NCBI GenBank assembly: GCA_900550685.1
Contig: URTS01000042.1
Span: 1 to 13,529 of the forward strand
Length of the DNA: 13,529 nucleotides
Source of the DNA: an uncultured Oscillibacter sp.
GTDB lineage: Bacteria > Bacillota > Clostridia > Oscillospirales > Oscillospiraceae
Direction of reading: 5' to 3'
Of the stretch, positions 7,226 through 13,231 are shown piece by piece; the first letter of the stretch is position 1; every line of letters begins with the position of its first letter. Under the pieces are notes generated by a model, which saw only the letters and a program-made list of their open reading frames with translations, was not told the origin of the DNA and ran no database searches. The translations under genes were made by a program, and so were the position numbers.

Positions 7226-8176
7226 ATGATCATTGATAAAATGGACTATATTTTCGCGATTGCGAAAGAACAAAACCTGACCCGCGCCGCCAAGCGGCTG
7301 TTTGTGGCGCAGTCTACGCTGACCATGTATCTCAACCGCGTGGAAAGCGAACTGGGCATCAAGCTGTTTGACCGCTCCAAAACGCCCATTCTGCCAACAC
7401 CAGCGGGGGAACTGTGCATCGAGGAATTGAAAAAGATCCGGCAGATCGAAACAAGACTGTCCGCCAGGCTCCGGCAGATGGCCCATCCGGAGGAGACGCT
7501 GAATGTGGGGATCGGCCTGATGCACAGTGCCGCCTGGATGCCGCGGCTGCTGCCTCTTTTCCATGAGCTCTATCCCGATGTGAGCATCAACCTGATCGAG
7601 CAGGGCGATGAACTGCTGCTGCAAAGCTTGCAGGCTGACGACGCGGATGTTGTGATCGGCGGTATGCCGGCGGGAAATCAGGACACTGCGGTGAATCTGG
7701 CCCTGGAACAGCTTCTGCTGATCGTTCCCCGGGCATTTAATTTGGTCCCGCCCTGGGCCTACGCAGGCAACTCCTGCGAAAACCCTTACGAGATCACGCC
7801 CAATCAGCTGCAGGGGCTTCCGCTGATCCTGCCGTCCACCGCCAATGACATCGGCGGCATCACCAAGCAGGCCCTGGAGCACTTCAACATCCGGCCGAAA
7901 TCCGTGACCACCGTCAGTTCCATGCAGACCGCTGCCATGCTGGTGGCCCAGGACATGGGCTATCTGTTTACCAGCCCGGTATTTTTAAACATGCAGACGG
8001 ACCAACTGGCATCCGAGATCGTCTACTGTACCATGCAGGGGATTCCGGACACCCGGAAGATCGTGGCCGTTTATCACCCGGACTCGTGCAAAAAGGATAT
8101 GATCCTGCAATTCCTGGAACTGCTGCGCACGGCCGTTTTTTCAGACCAGCCGGGGCTGTTTCCCATCAGCGGCTGA
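7226..8176 (+). CDS. LysR family transcriptional regulator
   Basis: A 316-residue regulator of normal LysR length. The N-terminal winged helix-turn-helix is plain (residues 6-60: IAKEQNLTRAAKRLFVAQ, then LNRVESELGIKLFDRSK and the TPAG turn), followed by a linker helix and a substrate-binding-like effector domain from about residue 90 (LNVGIGLMHSAAWMPRLLP, DADVVIGG, QGLPLILPS, AAMLVAQDMGYLF). The ATG at 7226 follows an AAGGGGA site. It is transcribed away from the sugar-acid operon across a 199-bp region containing paired operator arms, so it probably senses a sugar acid or keto-deoxy intermediate and activates that operon. The effector cannot be deduced. Confidence 0.92.
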   Translation: MIIDKMDYIFAIAKEQNLTRAAKRLFVAQSTLTMYLNRVESELGIKLFDRSKTPILPTPAGELCIEELKKIRQIETRLSARLRQMAHPEETLNVGIGLMHSAAWMPRLLPLFHELYPDVSINLIEQGDELLLQSLQADDADVVIGGMPAGNQDTAVNLALEQLLLIVPRAFNLVPPWAYAGNSCENPYEITPNQLQGLPLILPSTANDIGGITKQALEHFNIRPKSVTTVSSMQTAAMLVAQDMGYLFTSPVFLNMQTDQLASEIVYCTMQGIPDTRKIVAVYHPDSCKKDMILQFLELLRTAVFSDQPGLFPISG

Positions 8177-8180
8177 AGCG

Positions 8181-8207
8181 GTGCCCGCGCGGGCGCGTAT
8201 CCTTTTT
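8181..8207 (+). terminator. Intrinsic terminator of the LysR gene
   Basis: Stem 8181-8186 with 8191-8196 (six pairs, one G-T) around a GCGC loop, then GTATCC and a run of five T ending at 8207. It begins five bases after the LysR stop codon. Confidence 0.65.
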
Positions 8208-8589
8208 ATGCGACAAGTATAGCGAGTCTGATTTGGAAAATAAAATCAAATGTATTGATAAAACCTTCAATCCTGTCGATATTTGCCGTTTTTTACAATT
8301 TTGGCGGGATGCACCTGCCAAAAATGCTGTCAGTGTGTGAAAACATTATCAATTGAAATTATTGTTTATTCAAAAATTGCTTTTTGGGCCTGAAGTAAAC
8401 GGTTTCGCTGCCCTGGAAGGTACTGGCGCTTCCCCTTCTTTGAGCGCGGAAAAAACGTGCCGGAATGAAGGAACACCCAGGCTGAATGACCGCGGCAGGC
8501 GGCAGGTTTGCCGACGGTGGATGGCGCAGACTTCACGGCGAAGTGCTGATTGGCAAATGCAGTAATAGTTGAACTAGGAGCATTTAAAA
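8208..8589. other. AT-rich intergenic patch without a convincing gene
   Basis: No reading frame here has both a good start with ribosome binding site and family-like sequence. It holds a clean 10-bp hairpin at 8299-8323 (loop ATGCA) without a T tract, and an AT-rich stretch around 8341-8390 followed by a GC-richer stretch to 8560. The change in base composition relative to both flanks, and the damaged gene that follows, suggest acquired or decaying DNA. Confidence 0.5.
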
Positions 8590-9180
8590 ATGATATGCAA
8601 TATCCAAAAAGTAGAAACAAAACGTAAATACTGCACATTCAAAATGAGCGGCGATTCCCATTGCAGTCGTTGGAAAACGCATTTACGGTACCGGGATGGA
8701 AGCATTTGAAATATATAAAGATGATGATCTACAGTACACTTTGAAACAGACCAATATCATAAAGCAGTTTATATCAACCGTGCCGCTTATTGGCTGCTTC
8801 TATACGAATCCGTTCCACTTTTATCGCAATGATGAAAAATGTGGTGATGTTGATTCTAAAATATTGCTTCTGGGCAAGGGCTATTCTCGTTTCACTTTGA
8901 AGACGTCTGCTATCGCATAATCATTCATTCTAATGGGGTACATTCTGCATTAAAGGATGGGAAGCAAGTGGCATTGTATAGGCGCTCGGGAAAAGGAGAC
9001 TATTCTGTCCTTTTTTCGGCAAAGAATTTTTTTAAGCCGGACCTATTAATACTGTTTGCCGCATTTGTTGAAATGTTTTTGACGATTAATAGGCGGCCCG
9101 CGCTTGTTCTAAACGCAAACTACATTATAGGAGATCAATTTATCAATAATACACGGTGGACTCCCACAGATGAAGAATAG
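8590..9180 (+). pseudogene. Doubly frameshifted gene, unknown function (possible tubby/LURP-one-like fold)
   Basis: Three pieces in alternating frames read as one protein of about 196 residues. Piece one starts at ATG 8590 with AGGAG at 8576-8580 (nine-base spacing) and runs MICNIQKVETKRKYCTFKMSGD. The frame then shifts near 8650-8656 into IPIAVVGKRIYGTGMEAFEIYKD and continues to about 8880, where a second compensating shift returns to the first frame (YFSFHFEDVCYRIIIHSNG, then GKQVALYRRSGKGDYSVLFSA and a hydrophobic C-terminal helix DLLILFAAFVEMFLTI), ending at 9178-9180. The split gives separate frames of 74 and 70 residues that would otherwise look like two small genes. The strand-rich body with a final hydrophobic helix recalls tubby C-terminal/LURP-one-like proteins, but this is only an impression. 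Its lower GC marks it as accessory. Sequencing error at both sites cannot be excluded. Confidence 0.55.
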
Positions 9181-9202
9181 CTAAAATTACAACATGAACA
9201 CA

Positions 9203-9234
9203 AAACCAGGACATCCAGCCGGATGTCCTGGTTT
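9203..9234. terminator. Bidirectional intrinsic terminator
   Basis: Perfect 14-bp stem (9203-9216 with 9221-9234), loop AGCC, flanked by A and T runs. It closes the frameshifted gene on the plus strand and the YczE-family gene on the minus strand (60 bp beyond its stop). A weaker 9-bp hairpin (9263-9271 with 9280-9288) lies between it and the YczE stop. Confidence 0.88.
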
Positions 9235-9294
9235 CTTCTGGTGTACGTTGACTTTACTGCACAGACCGTCCGCATACGGGGGCGGTCTGCATAT

Positions 9295-9954
9295 TCAGGC
9301 TGGGTCCTTCCGGCTGCGGAAGCGCCGGATGGTCTCCGGCAGGTTTTCCTGGTGGAGCAGGGCGGGGTTGAAGCGCAGCAGGGCGAAGTTCAGGTTGAAC
9401 AGAGAACCCACGCCTACAGCGGCAATGACGGTGCCCAGGCCCACCTGGCCACCCAGCCCCCAGCCGATGAACACGATGACCACCTCCACGGCGGCCCGGC
9501 ACACCCCCACCGTCCGGTGGGTCCTGCGGGCCAGCACCACCATGAGGGCGTCCCGGGGACCGGAGCCCAGGGCGCTTTTCATATACATCCAGGTGCCCAG
9601 GGCCAGCAGCTCCATGCCGCCAAGCAGGGCAATGAGCCCCGCCCAGAAGCTTTTGAGTTGGGGGATCCAGCCCAGATACAGAAGAAGATCGATAAACACG
9701 GGGCAGATAAAAATATTGGCCAGGGTGCCTAGGCCGAAGCTTTCGCCGCAGAAAAAGGCAATGGCGATGACCGCTGCCCCCACAATAGCGGAAGCAGTGC
9801 CGAAGGTCATACCAAAGGTGAGAACCATGCCCTGCTGAAGCACGCTCCAGGGCTCCAGGCCGATGTTGGCCTGAAGCATCAGGGTGATGCCCACGGCGCT
9901 GACCAGCAGGCCGCCCAGAAGCAGGCCGGTCCTGCGGAGATATTCCCGAAGCAT
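9295..9954 (-). CDS. YczE/YyaS/YitT family integral membrane protein
   Basis: A 219-residue membrane protein with about five or six hydrophobic helices, the usual size for YczE-type proteins. Diagnostic segments are the first-helix region ending NIGLEPWSVLQQG (about residues 30-42) followed by GMTFGTASAIVGA, and the second-half repeat GSGPRDALMVVLARRTHRTVG, then GWGLGGQVGLGTVIAAVGVG. The two related halves (GLEPWSVL and GSGPRDAL) are typical. ATG 9954 follows a near-perfect AGGAGGT site. The molecular role of the family is not established; some members are linked to export or immunity functions. It lies 91 bp downstream of the PAS-HTH regulator on the same strand, with a hairpin between, so co-transcription is possible but not certain. 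Confidence 0.85.
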   Translation of the reverse strand: MLREYLRRTGLLLGGLLVSAVGITLMLQANIGLEPWSVLQQGMVLTFGMTFGTASAIVGAAVIAIAFFCGESFGLGTLANIFICPVFIDLLLYLGWIPQLKSFWAGLIALLGGMELLALGTWMYMKSALGSGPRDALMVVLARRTHRTVGVCRAAVEVVIVFIGWGLGGQVGLGTVIAAVGVGSLFNLNFALLRFNPALLHQENLPETIRRFRSRKDPA

Positions 9955-10003
9955 ATGTACCTCCTGAATACGGGCGCACCCGTTTTTAAGGATAGAAGAC
10001 GGA

Positions 10004-10022
10004 CAGCGGGGGAGGCCCGCTG
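10004..10022 (-). terminator. Hairpin after the PAS-HTH regulator gene (probable terminator)
   Basis: Perfect 7-bp stem (10004-10010 with 10016-10022) with a five-base loop; on the minus strand it is followed by the pyrimidine-rich TCCGTCTTCTATCCTT. A second small hairpin (9970-9974 with 9979-9983) lies just upstream of the YczE ribosome binding site. Termination may be partial. Confidence 0.45.
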
Positions 10023-10045
10023 CCCGGTGCGTATTGGAAGGATGG

Positions 10046-10756
10046 TCAGGTCTGCCCGTTATAGGGGTTCTTGACCTGGGAGAGGTAGCGGTAAACGCTG
10101 GCCTGAGAGCAATGCAGGCTGGCGGCGGCGCTTTTTACCGCCCCTTTCAAAAGGAAGGTACCGCTGGCCTCCAGCGCCGTAATGACCTGCAGCCGTTCCT
10201 CGGAGGTGAGCCGCTCCGGCACAACGCCCATGCGGTCCAGCTCCCGGTTGATGGCGTCCACGGTGACGGCATCGGCGGAGTTGCGGAATTTTTCCGGTGC
10301 GGGCCGGTTCTCCCGGACCTCGGCCTTATGGGTGCCGGGCTGGGGAAGCACGTCAGTGACGAACAGGTCCGGGTGGCACAGCCCCAGGATCCGGTCGCTG
10401 ATGTCCCGGTAGCGGCTGTCGTCAAAATTGATGCACAGCATCCCGATGAGCCGTCCGTCCTGCTTGATGAACATGGTGTTGGAGCGCAGGTTCTTGCCGT
10501 TGGCGGAGATGCCGTGGTACTGGAGACAGTAATCCGAGGTCTCGTAACTCCGGTCCCGCAGGATGCTCAGCGCCACGTTGGTCAGGGGCGCGCCGATCTC
10601 CCGGCCGCTGATGTGATTGTTGGCAATGGCGATGATGGAGCGGTCCTTGTTGGTCAGGTCGTGGAGGGCGACCTCATAATCCGGGCCCAGCGCGTGGCCT
10701 AAAAACTCCGTGAGCTTCATATATTGTTGGAGCAGGGGGTTGGGTACAGCCGGCAT
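10046..10756 (-). CDS. YheO/DauR-type transcriptional regulator (PAS_6 + HTH_22)
   Basis: A 236-residue regulator with the two-part layout of the YheO/DauR family. An N-terminal YheO-like PAS domain covers about residues 8-118 (LGPDYEVALHDLTN, SIIAIANNHISGREIGAPLT, NLRSNTMFIKQDGRLIGMLCINFDD). The C-terminal helix-turn-helix is at about 165-228 (INRELDRMG, then FLLKGAVKSAAASLHCSQ and ASVYRYLSQVK). Relatives control amino-acid catabolic genes, such as D-arginine use by DauR. ATG 10756 has a GAGGTGG site. It is transcribed divergently from ridA-tryptophanase over a 284-bp region with several palindromes, so it is the likely regulator of that operon. The ligand of the PAS domain is unknown. Confidence 0.9.
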   Translation of the reverse strand: MPAVPNPLLQQYMKLTEFLGHALGPDYEVALHDLTNKDRSIIAIANNHISGREIGAPLTNVALSILRDRSYETSDYCLQYHGISANGKNLRSNTMFIKQDGRLIGMLCINFDDSRYRDISDRILGLCHPDLFVTDVLPQPGTHKAEVRENRPAPEKFRNSADAVTVDAINRELDRMGVVPERLTSEERLQVITALEASGTFLLKGAVKSAAASLHCSQASVYRYLSQVKNPYNGQT

Positions 10757-10782
10757 AATTCCACCTCATTTCTGTCTTGCTG

Positions 10783-10817
10783 GCCCCACAAGCGGGGCGG
10801 ACGCCCTGGGAAAGGGC
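10783..10817 (-). other. Two hairpins in the regulator 5' untranslated region
   Basis: With the promoter at 10827-10854 the minus-strand leader is about 64 nt and holds two short stems: 10803-10807 with 10813-10817, and 10783-10787 with 10794-10798. They could influence translation of the regulator; no known riboswitch family is recognisable. Confidence 0.3.
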
Positions 10818-10826
10818 CCTGATTTC

Positions 10827-10854
10827 ATTATATGTAGGATGAGAAAAATGTCAA
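10827..10854 (-). promoter_or_regulatory. Perfect-consensus promoter of the PAS-HTH regulator
   Basis: On the minus strand TTGACA (10854-10849) and TATAAT (10832-10827) are both exact consensus hexamers with a 16-bp spacer. Predicted start of transcription is near 10820, giving a leader of about 64 nt before ATG 10756. Confidence 0.85.
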
Positions 10855-10871
10855 AGGGAAAAAGCAATTTT

Positions 10872-10954
10872 GAGAATAATTTCTCGCTTTGAATAGAAAA
10901 GAAGTGGAAAAGCCATAAAAAATGCACAATTAGATTGTGAGATTCTCCAAGAAT
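10872..10954. promoter_or_regulatory. Cluster of three palindromes between the divergent promoters
   Basis: Three perfect short dyads lie between the two promoters: GAGAA-N4-TTCTC (10872-10885), CACAAT-TAG-ATTGTG (10925-10939) and ATTCT-CCA-AGAAT (10942-10954). The first and third share TTCT/AGAA half-sites. All lie upstream of the ridA promoter -35, a position suited to activator binding; the PAS-HTH regulator is the natural candidate. Confidence 0.5.
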
Positions 10955-10977
10955 ATAGGAAAACTGCATGAACGGTG

Positions 10978-11006
10978 TTGACAAAAAATTATTATGATGA
11001 TAAAAT
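10978..11006 (+). promoter_or_regulatory. Near-consensus promoter of ridA-tryptophanase operon
   Basis: TTGACA at 10978-10983 and TAAAAT at 11001-11006 with a 17-bp spacer, one mismatch from full consensus. Predicted start is near 11013, leaving under 30 nt of leader, so there is no room for a TnaC-type leader peptide as found before E. coli tnaA. Confidence 0.85.
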
Positions 11007-11040
11007 TATCTCAACCTGAAAGCGAAAGGAATGTGATGAA

Positions 11041-11418
11041 GTGAAAACCATCATCAGCACAGCGAAAGCCCCCGCCGCCATCGGCCCCTACTCCCAGGCG
11101 ACGGAGCTCAACGGCCTGATCATTACTTCCGGCCAGCTGCCCATCGACCCCGCCACCGGCGCGTTCCCCGAGGGCATCCAGGCCCAGACCCGCCAGTCCC
11201 TGACCAACGTGAAGTCCGTTCTGGAAGAGGCCGGCGTCACCATGGACCATGTTCTCAAGACCACCGTGTTCCTCAGCGACATGAACAACTTCGGCGCCAT
11301 GAACGAAGTGTATGCCACCTTCTTCACCGAAGGCCAGTATCCTTCCCGCAGCGCTGTGGAAGTTGCCCGTCTGCCCAAGGACGCTCTGGTAGAGATCGAG
11401 GTCATCGCCGCGAAGTAA
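11041..11418 (+). CDS. ridA: RidA family 2-iminobutanoate/2-iminopropanoate deaminase
   Basis: A 125-residue RidA (YjgF/YER057c/UK114) protein of standard length, expected to form a cytoplasmic trimer and hydrolyse reactive enamines/imines such as 2-aminoacrylate to pyruvate and ammonia. Hallmarks: AIGPYSQA (residues 13-20, Tyr17), SGQLPIDPATG (30-40), the central NVKSVLEEAG helix, FFTEGQYPSRSAVEV with the carboxylate-binding Arg103, and the C-terminal VEIEVIA with Glu120. The start is GTG 11041 with AAGGA at 11026-11030; the ATGs at 11031 and 11036 lead straight to stops. It is the first gene after a near-consensus promoter, 151 bp before a tryptophanase-like lyase. That pairing is mechanistically sensible, because the lyase's beta-elimination produces 2-aminoacrylate. 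Confidence 0.93.
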   Translation: MKTIISTAKAPAAIGPYSQATELNGLIITSGQLPIDPATGAFPEGIQAQTRQSLTNVKSVLEEAGVTMDHVLKTTVFLSDMNNFGAMNEVYATFFTEGQYPSRSAVEVARLPKDALVEIEVIAAK

Positions 11419-11569
11419 GATTCCCACAGGTTCCCAGACGCAGACCAGGAGAAGCACAGAAGCAGATACTGTCCGCCAGGCGCAGAGCAGGAAAGGGAAG
11501 CCTGCCCTTCGACGACCGGGGTATCTCCAAAAAAACAGGCGGAAAACGCCAAATTATGGAGGTAAAAAA
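11419..11569 (+). other. ridA-tryptophanase spacer
   Basis: A 151-bp gap without a gene or promoter I can support. It has two small stems, 11493-11497 with 11505-11509 and 11538-11541 with 11547-11550, the latter seven bases before the strong GGAGGT ribosome binding site at 11558-11563. These may stabilise or cut the message to allow different levels of the two proteins. Confidence 0.35.
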
Positions 11570-13231
11570 ATGGACAAAAATGTGAAGCACTATCCTCTGG
11601 CCCAGACCGTTGAGATGCCCCAGCACTGCGCGTATGTGGTGCGCGATCTTCCTCAGGCTACCGTTGAGCAGCGCGAGCGCGCTCTGAACGCTACCCACTG
11701 GAATGAGTTCTCTTTCCCCTCTGGACTGTTGACCGTCGACATGCTGTCCGACTCCGGCACCACCGCTATGACCAACCAGCAGTGGGCTACCATGATGCTG
11801 GGTGACGAGGCCTACGGCCGCAACACCGGCTACTATGTCCTGCTGGACACCTTCCGCGACATTTTCGAGCGGGGCGGCGAGAAGAACTGGAAGAAGAGCA
11901 TCGACCTGGTCCGCACCGACTGCCGCGATCTGGAGAAGATGATGGATGAGCTGTTCCTCTGCGAGTACGAGGGCGGCCTGTTCAACGGCGGCGCCAAGCA
12001 GATGGAGCGCCCCAACGCCTTCATCATCCAGCAGGGCCGTGCCGCTGAGTCCGTCCTGATGGAGATCGTGAAGAAGATCCTGACTGCCCGTCATCCCGGC
12101 AAGGTCTTCACCATCCCCTCCAACGGCCACTTCGACACCACCGAGGGCAACATCAAGCAGATGGGCTCCATCCCCCGCAACCTGTACAACAAGGAGTTGC
12201 TGTACGAAGTTCCCGAAGGCGGCAAGTACGAGAAGAACCCCTTCAAGGGCAACATGGACATCGAGAAGCTGGAGCAGCTGATCAATGCCGTGGGCGTGGA
12301 GAACGTGCCCCTGATCTTCACTTGTATCACCAACAACCCGATCTGCGGTCAGCCCGTCTCCATGGCTAACATCCGTGAGATCAACCGTGTGGCTCACAAG
12401 TATGACATTCCTCTGGTCTTCGACGTGGCTCGCTGGGCTGAGAACTGCTACTACATCAAGATGAACGAGGAAGGCTACGCCGACAAGTCCATTGCTGAGA
12501 TCGCCACCGAGATGTTCTCCTACTGCGACGCTTTCACCATGTCCGCCAAGAAGGACGGCCACGCCAACATGGGCGGCATGCTGGCCTTCCGCGACCGCGG
12601 CCTGTTCTGGAAGAAGTTCTCCGACTTCAACGAGGACGGCACCGTGAAGACCGACGTGGGCGTGCTCATCAAGGTCAAGCAGATCTCCTGCTACGGCAAC
12701 GACTCCTACGGCGGCATGTCCGGCCGTGACATCATGGCTCTGGCTGTCGGTATGTACGAGAGCTGCGACTTCAACTACATGCATGAGCGTGTCTCCCAGT
12801 GCGAATACCTCGCGCAGGGCTTCTACAAGGCAGGCGTCAAGGGCGTCGTCCTTCCCGCCGGCGGCCACGCTGTGTACATCAACATGGATGAGTTCTTCGA
12901 CGGCAAGCGCGATCATACCACCTTCGCCGGCACCGGCTTCTCTCTGGAGCTGATCCGCCGCTACGGTATCCGCGTGTCTGAGCTGGGCGACTTCTCCATG
13001 GAATATGACCTGAAGACCCCCGAGCAGCAGGCTGAGCTGGCCAACGTGGTGCGCTTCGCCATCGACCGCAGCCGTCTGACCAAGGAGCACCTGGACTACG
13101 TCATCGCCGCTGTGGCTCAGCTGTACAAGGATCGCGAGAGCATCCCCAACATGCGGATCGTCTGGGGCCACAAGCTGCCCATGCGTCACTTCCACGCCTT
13201 CCTGGAGCCCTATCCCAACGAGGAGAAGTAA
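11570..13231 (+). CDS. tnaA: Long tryptophanase-like PLP-dependent beta-eliminating lyase
   Basis: A 553-residue aminotransferase-fold lyase of the tryptophanase/tyrosine phenol-lyase family, which usually has 455-475 residues. It should split an amino acid (tryptophan, possibly cysteine or serine) into a leaving group and 2-aminoacrylate. Visible: SDSGTTAMT and GDEAY (Tyr82), DVAR with cofactor-binding Asp285, SAKKD with the PLP lysine Lys328, SYGGMSGRD, PAGGHAVYI and C-terminal RHF (His540). Asp189 in HFDTT and His540 match positions typical of tryptophanase, and Leu472 stands where tyrosine phenol-lyase has its key arginine, so tryptophan is the better guess. Odd features: about 46 extra residues between Tyr82 and the phosphate loop (roughly 101-147), and IIQQGRAAE in place of the usual PTHQGRGAE. 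Strong GGAGGT site and strongly biased codons suggest high expression. Confidence 0.85.
   Translation: MDKNVKHYPLAQTVEMPQHCAYVVRDLPQATVEQRERALNATHWNEFSFPSGLLTVDMLSDSGTTAMTNQQWATMMLGDEAYGRNTGYYVLLDTFRDIFERGGEKNWKKSIDLVRTDCRDLEKMMDELFLCEYEGGLFNGGAKQMERPNAFIIQQGRAAESVLMEIVKKILTARHPGKVFTIPSNGHFDTTEGNIKQMGSIPRNLYNKELLYEVPEGGKYEKNPFKGNMDIEKLEQLINAVGVENVPLIFTCITNNPICGQPVSMANIREINRVAHKYDIPLVFDVARWAENCYYIKMNEEGYADKSIAEIATEMFSYCDAFTMSAKKDGHANMGGMLAFRDRGLFWKKFSDFNEDGTVKTDVGVLIKVKQISCYGNDSYGGMSGRDIMALAVGMYESCDFNYMHERVSQCEYLAQGFYKAGVKGVVLPAGGHAVYINMDEFFDGKRDHTTFAGTGFSLELIRRYGIRVSELGDFSMEYDLKTPEQQAELANVVRFAIDRSRLTKEHLDYVIAAVAQLYKDRESIPNMRIVWGHKLPMRHFHAFLEPYPNEEK

Noticed and set aside
8353..8565. 70-codon plus-strand open frame beginning with TTG
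   Set aside because: Weak start codon with no ribosome binding site and arginine-rich, non-family translation.
8366..8638. 90-codon minus-strand open frame
   Set aside because: No ribosome binding site, no recognisable family, and it overlaps the start of the frameshifted plus-strand gene; kept only as a possibility for a decayed gene.
11013..11040. TnaC-like leader peptide before the tryptophanase operon
   Set aside because: The predicted leader is under 30 nt; the only upstream ATGs give two- or one-codon frames, so no leader peptide with a critical tryptophan exists here.
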